Shown: positions 43,197-53,353 of the stretch, piece after piece
How the letters are laid out: every line of letters begins with the position of its first letter
Position numbering within the stretch: position 1 is the stretch's first letter
DNA from: Nothopassalora personata
Lineage: Eukaryota; Ascomycota; Dothideomycetes; Mycosphaerellales; Mycosphaerellaceae
Length of the DNA: 64,000 bases
Assembly (NCBI GenBank): GCA_033816765.1
Contig: CM066292.1
Span: 3,782,001-3,846,000, forward strand
Direction: 5' to 3'
Translations under genes and position numbers: made by a program
The notes under the pieces: generated by a model
What the model was told of the DNA's origin: nothing
The model's input: the letters and a program-made list of their open reading frames with translations, nothing else
Database searches by the model: none

Positions 43197-44557
43197 GATG
43201 ATGTTGTGTGTTTTTAGCATCCTTTTTCTCACGAACCCCATCGAGCCGGATGTTTCGCGGCTGCTTGAGATCACCCCTGCCCTGCTGGTCGAGCTTCAGG
43301 CTAAGTTTGGCTCGCACCTACGTCCAGTCAAACACGTCAATGCTGTTACGGAAGTTCCAAACTATTGCAACGCAACTTCACCCTGTCCGACTGAGGCAGT
43401 TCATGAATCCTCCGTCATGTGCGCCACGCATCTTTCACTTATGTCCCATTCGTCTTGCAGCCAGCAAGCGGATCTAGATTCTGCACGCGTGCCTTCCCTT
43501 CGACATGACGCCAGCTTGCAGCTAGCGCACAGCCTCGACCGGGATGCTGCATGATGGCTCGATGCACAATTTGGCGCCTCGACTGCCACACGGAAGTGCA
43601 GTCGCGGCAGTGCTTGCGCTGTTCAGTCTTCACACTCGAGTCCCATGACGCTGCTGCTCAACGTTGGTGGGAAAAGTACTCCTTTCCAAGCGTGTGTGTA
43701 TATTTGTGCCCTCCATCGTGACGCGACCTCCGTTCCATTACATGAAACAGTTGACGGACGAGCCACCGCCGACTTGCGATTGGGTCGGGCTTTGATCCCC
43801 ATATGTCGCTGCGGCCGATCCCGTAACAGGCTAACCGTGCCCGTGGATCTGTGAACTGTACTGTAGGAGGAGATGGATCTTTGCCAACTTCACTGCCGCA
43901 GAGAAAGGCACAGCTGCCCTTCAACGGCTGTTCACACGCCAAGACGAAGCTCACTTGAATTCTTACCTCACGAACAGCATTTTCCCCAAGTTCCATCATT
44001 TGTGTACCAGGCGCCGCGGAGATATAGCGACCGGAAGGAAGCACTTTCGCCCGCAACTGCCTCGCTGCCAACAGATACTTCTTCACTCCGCTCGGTATCC
44101 TGTTCGACGTGGACATCTGATACGCGTCAGAGATCAGGAACCGGAGCTTCCGACGTTTGACTCACCTACAACAAAGGACATTCTCTTGGGCGAGTGTTTT
44201 GGCCTCTCTGGCTCATCAGCTGGCTTTTCTGGCTGGCTCAAGCCTCAAGTTCCCCGAGAGCACAAAGCGAGTCGCCCCAGTCAAGATCCGCACCCCGGCT
44301 TCGGTTTCTTGGTTCGCACTAGCTTCGTAGCCGACACCTCGACTTTGCGGCTTCGTCGAACAGACAGACACGCCCATCCGCCTGGACAACAGCTGGTCAG
44401 CTGCACTCGCACAGGCTGCGATCGCATCGTGCAGATTGGCTTCTCGAGCTACGCACGACTCCCAGCCATTCGATGCTGGCTTACCGGCGTACGTAAGCAT
44501 CGTGCTTGAGAGATCCTGGTCGTGTGGCGCCGTGGCAGCTTTTGCCTGTAACTGCTC
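43197..44557. other. Divergent intergenic region between dys1 and snt1
   Basis: A 1.36 kb region serving both promoters. Open frames up to about 180 codons occur on both strands (for example 43,955-44,509 plus and 43,658-44,116 minus) but overlap each other and have no recognisable motif. Confidence 0.4.
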
Positions 44558-47500
44558 ATGTCGTATCGAGGAGGATACAGAGGTCCTGCAGACAGATCGC
44601 GCTCACCACCACGCTTTGCCGACAGGAGATCATCAGTGGCGAGTGCATTCGACAACAGACATCCCGGACCCTCACGCAACAACGGAAGCGAGGCGCCAAG
44701 GGGCCCCAGATCTCAATTTGATGGTCCTCCTCCGAGGGGTCCACCACCGGGCGGACTGGTCGCCGGAGGCACTCCACGAACACTTCGAGACGCGCCGCCA
44801 TTAGGAAGCTCCGATCGTGCGCGGCCTTTCAGAGAACGAGATTACCCAGACCGCCGAGAGCGGTCACCACCTCCAGTATTACCACGCGATCGGTCGCCGC
44901 CAAGGAAGTTCAACGAGGCACGCGACTTTCCACCACGCGACATTGATGTAAGAAGTGCACGCAGGTCTTCGCGCGACGGTCCACCGTCGGCTGGCTCCAA
45001 CTTCTCCGACAATCCTCCATTCGCGTCGGCGCCAACATTCAGAGCTGGTTTCAGAGGCAGGGGCCGTGGCGATTTCTTTGATCGCGGGAGCAGCCGAGCA
45101 GGGCGACGCAATCTCGATGATCGAGGTGACTTGTTCAGCCGACGAGAGCGTAGTCCGCCTTCAAGGTTCGGACGGGATCCATCTCGAGATGGACGCGACC
45201 CTGAGCGCAGGGACGACAGAAGATTTGAGCGACGAGAAGATGAGCGTCGCGGCGACTGGCTCGACAGAGAGCGCGAACTGGATCGACCGAGGCGAGAACT
45301 GCCTCCAGGTAGGTTGGAGTCAAGAGGATCCAGCGATTCAGTACCTAGTGCCAACACGGTCTACCCAGCTTCAGCAGCACCGCCGATCAATCCGGAGCGA
45401 CTTGCGATCATCGAGAGCTCAGGCGCGGATACGTCTATGAGAAGGCCGTCTTCGTCACAACTAACGCAACCCAAGAGGGAACCGCCGCCGGAGACGCCAT
45501 CTTACCTTAATGGACGGGCAGAAACGACAGCAAATCGCTATGGATCTCGTGGCTCTTCGCCACCGACACAAGCGCCGCCCGTACCGGCTTTCAGTTTCTC
45601 CATTGCACCAACATCCATAAACAGTCAGGGCCTCCCCCCAGCCAAAGTGGCAACAGAGCCGAGAGCGACAACAATCGAGGGTTCCACTTCAGGGTCGAAT
45701 CCAGCACAGGAAGAGCAACCAGCGCCTCCAGCCAACGCGCCCACAGCTCCGAAGGCAGCGCCTGTTGCACCAAAAGCCCATCATGCGAGTCCGCCGCCGT
45801 CTGCGCCCAGGGCTCCCCGTGCCCTTGAGTTGGATGCGATAATACCGCCTAGCAACAGACTGCAGGGTGTCCGATCAATGGAGAATCTTCCTCCGTCGAT
45901 TTCTCAGCAAGCGACGATTACGCAGTCCGTTATAGGGTCACGGCAAGCCGTACCGCATCTATCACAGACAACCTCGCCAAACATGCCTTCGACACCGCGC
46001 TTCTCAGAATTCGCGGCACCTACAGCTCCAAAGGCGATAAGACCGCCTACCCAGGCTCCAGTGTCCCCTCGCCCGCCATTCACATCGCCTCGCACCAACG
46101 CAGGTGACTTTCAGAACCCGCAAGCAGTCCAGCGAAGCCAAACACCGCCGCCATCCGCACCTTCAGGTCCTCGCAAGCGTTCGTTCAGTGTGTCGCCGAA
46201 AGTTCCAGCATCGAGTATACCCACGGCACCGAAGGCGATAAGAGCTCCACCGGTGGCACCCAGGACAGGAGACCGACCCATTCCTTCGATAGCCAGATCG
46301 CTTGACAGACAAGGTGCACTACCTCCGTTTGCACCTTCCGGTCCACGAAGTCATCAATGGAATCAATGGCGAAGACCTGGCCCTCCAGTGTATGGTGACA
46401 AGGTTGGACCAGCCAATCTTGCTAAGCGGGACTCCAATGGAGAGGAAAGGGACGGCAAGCACTCTTCAAGTGGGCCAAACTCGTACATGGACAATCGACC
46501 TGCACTGCAAGGTACTGCCCCTAAAGCTGAGGAGCGGGAACCGCAGCGATCCTCTGCGCCGGAGTCAGCTGCACAGCCTGTTGATCGCATGGAGATTGAT
46601 CAAACGCGCCGCAGACCAGCACATGCAGATGGTCACTCTGCAGCTCAAACCCACCAGTCGTTCTTTGGCAAGACCATGGACAGGTCGTCCGAAGACGAAA
46701 TAGCTTCGTCTAGTGAAGACGACGAGCTAGACGATGAAGAAGATGCTACCCTTCTGGAAGCCAAACATGCTCGCAAGGAAAGAGAACTCAAAGGTCAGAT
46801 GGTCGACCTGACCACGCGAGACTATCGAGCAACATCGCCTTTAGAATCAATTGCACGCCTTGCACGACTGTCTGTCAAGGACATTGAACGGCACAACAGT
46901 CAGCGCGAAGATGAGATGGACATAGATGATACCAACCAAGACTCGACGTACCGCGCTCATCAGGTGGTTCGAACTTCCGAAAGCGACGATGGTCCGGATG
47001 TAGTCACACCACAAGGAGAGTCAAACATCACCGTTCATGTGCGAAAGCAAGACGATACTGTGAGAGACGTCAGACGCATCCGGCGGCCCACCCCAGAAGC
47101 CATATCACTGCCTTACCTGCTTAAAGGGGATGACATTCGCCCTCTCCACGAGATGGAGGCAGCCCAGGAGAACCTCCAGGCGCTCGAGGCTTCGGCGACG
47201 GAGATTGAGGCCGCGTTGCAGGATGAGCTGCTGCTCGAGTACGAAATCCGTGAGGATGCCGAGGCTGACTTCGAAGCATACTACAAGCAATGGCGTGAGG
47301 AATGCGAGGACTTCGACCGCGAAAAGGAGGAACAAGAAAAGCTCGAACGCCAAACATCCCTCGAGCCCGGTCCGGAGGTGGACCCAGTACTACCGGCGCC
47401 TGTAGATCCAATTGCGCAAAGCAGAAGACTTCTGAAGCACAGCAGTGAATACGAACTGGAGCTGGTACTCAAACAGTCCGAAGAAACTGCACGGATAGAA

Positions 47501-50500
47501 CAAGAAAAGCTTGACAGGGAAGCCAAGAAAGTCCAGGCGGACATGGAGAAGGAGGCGCGCTTGCCAGATCAAGAGACTGAAGAGGCAATCGCGCGCTCGA
47601 CACTCATCGATGCCAACCGCTTGCGAGACCCGGAGGCACTCACTCTTGTTTTTTCTTACGAACCCCCTGCGGATACATTCACAGAGGACGAGCAGGCACT
47701 TTTCATTGCCGCTTTCAAGGACACGCCCAAGAAATGGGGCGAGATCGCCTCTCTGTTACCTGGAAGAACTTACAAAGATTGTATCCACCATTACTACGCC
47801 AACAAGTGGGATCATCGGTTTCGAGATAACAAAGGCAAGAAATTCCGAGGCAGAGGTCGCGGTCGTGGTGGCAAAGCTTCTCGTCCTTCGAGAGGCTCCG
47901 CGCTCATGGCAGATCTCAATAGAAACGAAGATCTTGCCCAAGCAAATGATTCGACCAGCGGCCGCCCAAAGCGCGCTGCTGCACCGACAACATTCGGCGA
48001 AAGGGAGGTCGAGGCAAAATCATCGCTCACGACACAGTCGCCCGCCAAAAGACCTGGTCCTGGAGCCAAAGATGGAAACATTGAGGGCGGCGAGAAGCCT
48101 GCTAAGAAGCAACGTCGCGCTCCTGGAGAGGCGAAGCCGGGTAGGAAGGCCAAGTCGCAACTCGCGTCCTTGGCCGCTGCGCCGTCCATGTCACCGAACA
48201 AGCCTTTCATCCAGAGCAAGGAAGAGCTGGCGCGGGAACAGCATATCCGCGATGCGCAACTGCTGGCAGGTCTGCAAGCAGGCTCTCACGGTATGATGAC
48301 TCCAGAGAATCCGTTGGTCTTCAGCCAGCATCATGAGGCGCAGATGCCAGAGGACCAAGATAGGACGAAAGCTGCTGCACCAGCCGCGAAGCAAAGCGCC
48401 TCGAGCTATTGGTCTGTGCCCGAGCAAACGGACTTCTTCAAGTACATCGCACATTTCGGCACTGACTTTGCGGCCATTGCTAGCCATATGGGCACCAAGA
48501 CACAGACTATGATTAAGAATCATTATCAACGTCAGATCGACGGAGGTCGTGCTGACCTGGGAGACTCGGCCAACGCAGCCGACGCTCGTAGAGAACGAGG
48601 AGAAGACATCGGTCCACCTCCAACGCCGACTCCAGTTGTCAAACGGAAGTACGAGAATCCTCAGTTAGGCGGAACACCGCGTACACTCGCACCACAGACC
48701 GAAGCTATGGATATTGATGAGCCGCTGCCAGGCTCACAATCGGCCATACCCAAGCATGCATCTCCTCCAGGCTCTCAATTCCAGGCGAAGCCACGTTTCA
48801 CAACTTCGGCACAGAATACACCTATACCTGCGCAGCGCGTGGTACCAAGCCCTCTGCCAACAGTGTCAACGCCAGTCGCGCCCGCAATGCCACCCCATCG
48901 AGGACAACACAGCGCGCTGCAGCACCCAGAGGGCTCGCGCCTGGCCAGAATGATGGATTCAGGGCCAGGTCGCGATACACGACCAAGCTTCGCATCTGCG
49001 AGTGGCTTCCGTGGACAACAAGAAGCAGATCATGCTCCACTGCCACCGCGTAGTCAGCCTCCACCTGGGCCAGTTCGCACACCTTCCAATCCCGCCGATC
49101 CACAGTACATCACCAACCTTCAAAAAGAGCAAGAGAGGGCGATGCAATTACAGCATCAACAGGAGCAACAAATGCGTCAACCACACATGACGTTACCACA
49201 TACTCACGGGTCTCCAGCCAGTCAACCTCTCGTTGCGCCAATCGTGGATCGCAAGCCAATGCTCGAAGATCGCGGTCCGACACCGCCCCGATCGACGTTC
49301 CCGCCAAGTGGTGCTCCACGCGCGTCAATGTTCGCGCCTATGGGCATGAACCCGATGGGGACCCCTGGTGGCATTTTCTCTTCCCGGTCATCTTACAATC
49401 CATCGACACCTAAGCATGAGATGTCTAGGCCAGGTTCCGTTGCTACATCTGCCCCGCTTCAACCGCCACCCATGGAGACCCTGGCACCCAAATCTACGCC
49501 AGCACCTGTCGCGACACCGGCGCCTGAACCGCCTAAGAGGTCCAATGTGATGTCTCTTCTGAACTCTGAGCCTGAGGAGACAAAGCCGGCCGCTAAGCGC
49601 GACAGTGTGCCGTCAGCACCTGCAAGAATTGCATCGCCGGCACCGTCCTCGTTTCCCCCCACATCCGCTCCACAGCAGATGCCCAATCTGTCCTCGCGAA
49701 GGGAGACCTTTGGTCAGCCATCGATGCCACATTCACATTTCCATCGGGCCTCTTTTGGACAGCATGGTTCTTCGACACCGAATTCAACGCCTGCGTCACT
49801 CAAGCAGGAGACGTCTCAGGGAAGCACGTCTTCGATACAGCAGGCGCCGAAGCACGAATGGCCCGCTCGTGTACATGGTCCAGGAAATCATTCAAGTCCT
49901 CCTCACCCGGCACCATTGGATCGGGAGCCGCGACCACCGTTCTATCAACCTCATCGGAGCAGCATGTTGGGTCACCTTGGTCAGCAACGCGTCAACCCTT
50001 CGCCTCCACCAAATGGCCAGCATTCGAGGACTTCGTCCTTGTCGGGACAGCAACAAGTGCTGCCTCCCCGCGAACAGAGATCTACACTTGCCGGATCACC
50101 TCCTGGCGGAACTCATCAATCCTCTCAAGGCTTGCACTCGAATCCATACGCTGGCAAACAACAATTCCCTCCCTTCTCGCAGGGTGCCGCCCAAGCTCAA
50201 AATCGCGCTCACCATTCACACAACAATTCACTTACGGAAGCAGGCCCTGGGCTGCAACGTGTCCACAGCAGTGGTCGCGAGGAACTGTTTAGGCGCGAGG
50301 AAGAAGCCAGGGCCGTACAACGAGAACGTGAGGAGCAGATGCGGTATGAAATCATCTCAAGGGAGCGCTCGCAGCACCACGACGCACAAAGACGAGACGC
50401 GTTCAATGCTCAGCGCTATCAAGAGCAAGAAATGGAGCGTCAGCGCCAGCAACAGCAACAGCATCAATCGTACTCAAGAGGTCCAATGCCATCTCAGCCG

Positions 50501-50806
50501 CTTGGACCACCGAGCTACAGCTCGCCGTTTGGAGCGCTTCGTGTGGGCCACGGTGGAATTAGGGAACAATCGCAAAGAGAGGTGGAAAATATGGTTGCGC
50601 AGCAGGCGCAAGAACGTCGTATGATTGAGGACCACGAACGACGCCGACAACAGGAGCATCAACAGATGCCACCACAACCTTTCATGGATCGACGAGAGGC
50701 GCCGACGGATCCGTATGGGAGGAGGCCAGAGGAAGCAATGTTCCCATCCAGGAGGAACACTCCATATGGTGGACCGTATTCGCAGCCACCACCTCCACGA
50801 AGGTAA
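44558..50806 (+). CDS. snt1: SANT-domain corepressor, Snt1 / N-CoR-SMRT type
   Basis: A single exon of 2,082 residues. The N-terminal 300 residues are Arg/Ser/Asp/Gly-rich (SRSPPR), then a long Pro/Ala/Ser-rich disordered region with repeated APTAPKA motifs. An acidic patch (SSSEDDELDDEED) lies at about 710-730, and a helical Glu/Lys-rich region at about 870-1,010 (the deacetylase-interaction part in N-CoR). The first SANT domain at about 1,042-1,090 (DEQALFIAAFKDTPKKWGEI, then HHYYANKW) is followed by an Arg/Gly box. The second SANT is at about 1,281-1,326 (SSYWSVPEQTDFFKYIAHFG, then IKNHYQR). The last 700 residues are Pro/Gln/Ser-rich and end in a Glu/Arg/Gln coil. Paired SANTs in this order are typical of Snt1, a subunit of the Set3 histone deacetylase complex. 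Role in gene repression is by homology. Confidence 0.88.
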   Translation: MSYRGGYRGPADRSRSPPRFADRRSSVASAFDNRHPGPSRNNGSEAPRGPRSQFDGPPPRGPPPGGLVAGGTPRTLRDAPPLGSSDRARPFRERDYPDRRERSPPPVLPRDRSPPRKFNEARDFPPRDIDVRSARRSSRDGPPSAGSNFSDNPPFASAPTFRAGFRGRGRGDFFDRGSSRAGRRNLDDRGDLFSRRERSPPSRFGRDPSRDGRDPERRDDRRFERREDERRGDWLDRERELDRPRRELPPGRLESRGSSDSVPSANTVYPASAAPPINPERLAIIESSGADTSMRRPSSSQLTQPKREPPPETPSYLNGRAETTANRYGSRGSSPPTQAPPVPAFSFSIAPTSINSQGLPPAKVATEPRATTIEGSTSGSNPAQEEQPAPPANAPTAPKAAPVAPKAHHASPPPSAPRAPRALELDAIIPPSNRLQGVRSMENLPPSISQQATITQSVIGSRQAVPHLSQTTSPNMPSTPRFSEFAAPTAPKAIRPPTQAPVSPRPPFTSPRTNAGDFQNPQAVQRSQTPPPSAPSGPRKRSFSVSPKVPASSIPTAPKAIRAPPVAPRTGDRPIPSIARSLDRQGALPPFAPSGPRSHQWNQWRRPGPPVYGDKVGPANLAKRDSNGEERDGKHSSSGPNSYMDNRPALQGTAPKAEEREPQRSSAPESAAQPVDRMEIDQTRRRPAHADGHSAAQTHQSFFGKTMDRSSEDEIASSSEDDELDDEEDATLLEAKHARKERELKGQMVDLTTRDYRATSPLESIARLARLSVKDIERHNSQREDEMDIDDTNQDSTYRAHQVVRTSESDDGPDVVTPQGESNITVHVRKQDDTVRDVRRIRRPTPEAISLPYLLKGDDIRPLHEMEAAQENLQALEASATEIEAALQDELLLEYEIREDAEADFEAYYKQWREECEDFDREKEEQEKLERQTSLEPGPEVDPVLPAPVDPIAQSRRLLKHSSEYELELVLKQSEETARIEQEKLDREAKKVQADMEKEARLPDQETEEAIARSTLIDANRLRDPEALTLVFSYEPPADTFTEDEQALFIAAFKDTPKKWGEIASLLPGRTYKDCIHHYYANKWDHRFRDNKGKKFRGRGRGRGGKASRPSRGSALMADLNRNEDLAQANDSTSGRPKRAAAPTTFGEREVEAKSSLTTQSPAKRPGPGAKDGNIEGGEKPAKKQRRAPGEAKPGRKAKSQLASLAAAPSMSPNKPFIQSKEELAREQHIRDAQLLAGLQAGSHGMMTPENPLVFSQHHEAQMPEDQDRTKAAAPAAKQSASSYWSVPEQTDFFKYIAHFGTDFAAIASHMGTKTQTMIKNHYQRQIDGGRADLGDSANAADARRERGEDIGPPPTPTPVVKRKYENPQLGGTPRTLAPQTEAMDIDEPLPGSQSAIPKHASPPGSQFQAKPRFTTSAQNTPIPAQRVVPSPLPTVSTPVAPAMPPHRGQHSALQHPEGSRLARMMDSGPGRDTRPSFASASGFRGQQEADHAPLPPRSQPPPGPVRTPSNPADPQYITNLQKEQERAMQLQHQQEQQMRQPHMTLPHTHGSPASQPLVAPIVDRKPMLEDRGPTPPRSTFPPSGAPRASMFAPMGMNPMGTPGGIFSSRSSYNPSTPKHEMSRPGSVATSAPLQPPPMETLAPKSTPAPVATPAPEPPKRSNVMSLLNSEPEETKPAAKRDSVPSAPARIASPAPSSFPPTSAPQQMPNLSSRRETFGQPSMPHSHFHRASFGQHGSSTPNSTPASLKQETSQGSTSSIQQAPKHEWPARVHGPGNHSSPPHPAPLDREPRPPFYQPHRSSMLGHLGQQRVNPSPPPNGQHSRTSSLSGQQQVLPPREQRSTLAGSPPGGTHQSSQGLHSNPYAGKQQFPPFSQGAAQAQNRAHHSHNNSLTEAGPGLQRVHSSGREELFRREEEARAVQREREEQMRYEIISRERSQHHDAQRRDAFNAQRYQEQEMERQRQQQQQHQSYSRGPMPSQPLGPPSYSSPFGALRVGHGGIREQSQREVENMVAQQAQERRMIEDHERRRQQEHQQMPPQPFMDRREAPTDPYGRRPEEAMFPSRRNTPYGGPYSQPPPPRR

Positions 50807-51425
50807 AACCGATTGTGCATAGTGACAACGAATTGGATACCCATCTGCATACCGACTTGTATGTAGCGATGTATAGATAGTCGACCATTGATATCCCGAA
50901 CCGCATTGTTGTCGTGTCTATCAGACTATCACTGCCAAATTCGCGATCAATCTTCCCGCTAACAAACCACTTGGTGATCCATGTGGCGCGTATCTGACCA
51001 GAGGTGCGGAGGAGGGTGACCTCGAGAGTACCCTGCAACGATTCTGGACGTCCCATGACTGTCGGTAGAGTAGAGTTATCGACGTATCCATGCGCGCGCC
51101 TAGCTTCGACTGTAATCACAGACTCCCTGGAGTCGCGAGCATATCACGAGTGTCGTCGTTGATCTCATGTGAGGAGTGAGTGAAGCTGTCCGTCCCAGGC
51201 AAGCTTCAGTGACTGCGACTGCCTATGTGAGTACATGCTCACATGCTCCCAGCCACCATCGCATTAACATTTCTACCCCCTTCTTTCCCCCTTCGCTGCC
51301 CTCCAATTTACCACGAGTTCACCACGAGTTTCCCTCCAATTTCCCTGGGGTCTCCCACGATTAACTATCACCTCTACCAATCACGACTATCTCTCCCAAC
51401 CAGCACCACTTCAGCAACTGTCACC
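50807..51425. other. Intergenic region
   Basis: 3' UTR of snt1 and promoter of the following gene; pyrimidine-rich from 51,260. A minus-strand frame overlapping the snt1 end is not supported. Confidence 0.4.
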
Positions 51426-52030
51426 ATGCCCATGGTCTGGGACGCCGCGGCTGAGGCCAAAGTACGCACCCCTAAAGACCCTTGCGTTCAGATCCACCAC
51501 TGATCCTTCCATTACCATAGCTCCTTACCAAGATCTTCGAGATCTGCGAAGTCAAGGTCACCAAGCCGCAGAAGCAGCAACTTGCTACCGTCATGGGTAC
51601 GTAGCGCGTCAGCGAATCAGTATATCACAGCCGCGTGATGCTTCTAAGCTACCCATGGGTGTTCTCGCCGCATATCATACGACTGACCTTCGGTATCACA
51701 GGCTGCACCGCAAAGGCCATTACTCACCGTATCGCCAAAATCCGCAACGGTAACCCCACGGGCAATGGAGGAGAGAAGTCCAAAGGCGCCCCGACCGTGA
51801 AGGACACCGCGCGGGCCAAGAAGTATGGCAAAAAGCGCGCCGCTTCTATCGAGGACGGCGATGAGGATGATGCTACCGGTACGGTCACTACGCCACCTCC
51901 GAGCGGCAGGGCCGGCAAGAAGCGCAAAATCAAGAAGGAGCCATCCGAGGATGGAATTCAGATGGGAGAAGACATTGGTGAGGGACTGAGGAAGGCTGCC
52001 GATGCGAGTGAGAGTGAGGATGAACTTTGA
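51426..52030 (+). CDS. Small basic nuclear-type protein, hypothetical
   Basis: Three exons, 51,426-51,461, 51,521-51,596 and 51,702-52,030, with introns of 59 nt (GTACGC...CCATAG) and 105 nt (GTACGT, CTGAC branch, CACAG), give 146 residues. The first 55 residues form a helical module (MVWDAAAEAKLLTKIFEIC, then QKQQLATVMGCTAKAITHRI) resembling a SANT/Myb-like helix set seen in many small ascomycete proteins: a Trp in the first helix and a TAKAITHRI recognition-like helix. The rest is disordered, with Lys clusters (GRAGKKRKIKKEPSEDG) that look like a nuclear localisation signal, and an acidic end. DNA or chromatin binding is plausible but not shown. Confidence 0.72.
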
Positions 52031-53353
52031 AGGATGATGGTGCTTCGAGAGGATTGAGGGAAGCTTTGCTGCTGATGGGGTGAGCTGGCTCTTGAGATGT
52101 GGCTATGGCTTCGAGATGGATATTGGAAGCGAGAGAGGTTGCTGCGTGTACTGTCAGCTAGAATCACACGAGGCCAAAAGTGAATGGATGGGTCAATTCA
52201 ATGTGGCAGTGACTTCATATTGCGCGCTTCGCTTCTATTGCCCTTCGAACGGCGATGGTACCCATAGCACACCGCGAAGGTCACTATCGCCGTCGCCTTT
52301 TTGCTGTGCGGCGGTCACCCAATGTCTCCATAGCCCTCGTCACAGTCTACAGGGATATGCTCATACTTTCCAATTGCCAAATTGGGAGAAGTCGAGGTCG
52401 AGCGTCATGCTATGGTCAAATCTGCACGTGTCTTGCAGACTCGTTCGGATACTCAGGGTTGTGAGCAAGGATTCCTAGGCTTTGTTGACGATTACATCCT
52501 TGTCACATGGCACTAAATTGCGTGAATATCAAACGAAGTGTTTCAGCAAGTGCATGCATGCAACTTGTATCACGTCTCCAAACATAATAATAGCCGGATG
52601 TAAAGAGCCTCGAGGGCTGACGAAACCAGATATGGCATGCGGCCCCTGAGCGGCGGGGTAAGTTTGCGGGAATGCGTGATGTGATAGCTGCAGATGCGCT
52701 GCGCAGAGTCTATTGTGCATATCAATCTATTCCGAGAGGTTCATCGAAGAGCGATAGAGGTCGAAGGTGTGAGAGGCGGTGGTCGTTGCAGCAGGCAATT
52801 ATTGGCATCATCGGAGACAAACAACGTGGATGCTCATTCACGAGGTGTCCAGCAACCATGACAACGGTATGGCGGCTGTCACATCGCGTTTGTGTGGACG
52901 ACCAAGGTGTCTCCTTCTCGTTGCAGTACTGTAGTGACAGCAAAACGCGACTTTCTGTGCGAGGACTGTGATTCGCCCGTCCACGGAGCAGACCGACGGA
53001 CGCTACAGTCCAGGCCGCGTTAGAACCCTTCTTCCCATGGTCAGGGACCTCTACAGTAGACAAGTTGTAGCCAGCTCCTACCACTACTACGCCGCCGTAC
53101 AATGAGGCCTTGACGACATCACGGGCGTGTGCAACATTCCTTCGAGCGTCAGTGTGTGTGTGTCTTTATTAGCGCGGGCGTTGGTGTGTTGCATGTCAGA
53201 CACCACCACCACCACCACCACCACCACCATCACCGACACTCCCACGCCGGCCGGACGAGCATCGCCGAGAAGGGGGACTTCGCATAGTATTACGCGACAC
53301 CGACAGACACCACCACCCATACCGCCGTCCTTCGCCCACCGCGCCCAACAACC
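52031..53353. other. Intergenic region upstream of the myosin gene
   Basis: 1.3 kb without a supportable gene. A GT run lies at 53,152-53,161 and a CAC repeat at 53,201-53,229, probably in the long 5' region of myo2. Confidence 0.45.
53201..53229. repeat. CAC trinucleotide repeat upstream of myo2
   Basis: Nine or more CAC units followed by CATCAC, about 125 bases before the myosin start codon. Confidence 0.9.

Noticed and set aside
49605..50624. A 339-codon plus-strand frame inside snt1
   Set aside because: An out-of-frame shadow of the Pro/Gln-rich C-terminal region of snt1, dominated by Arg/His/Ser.
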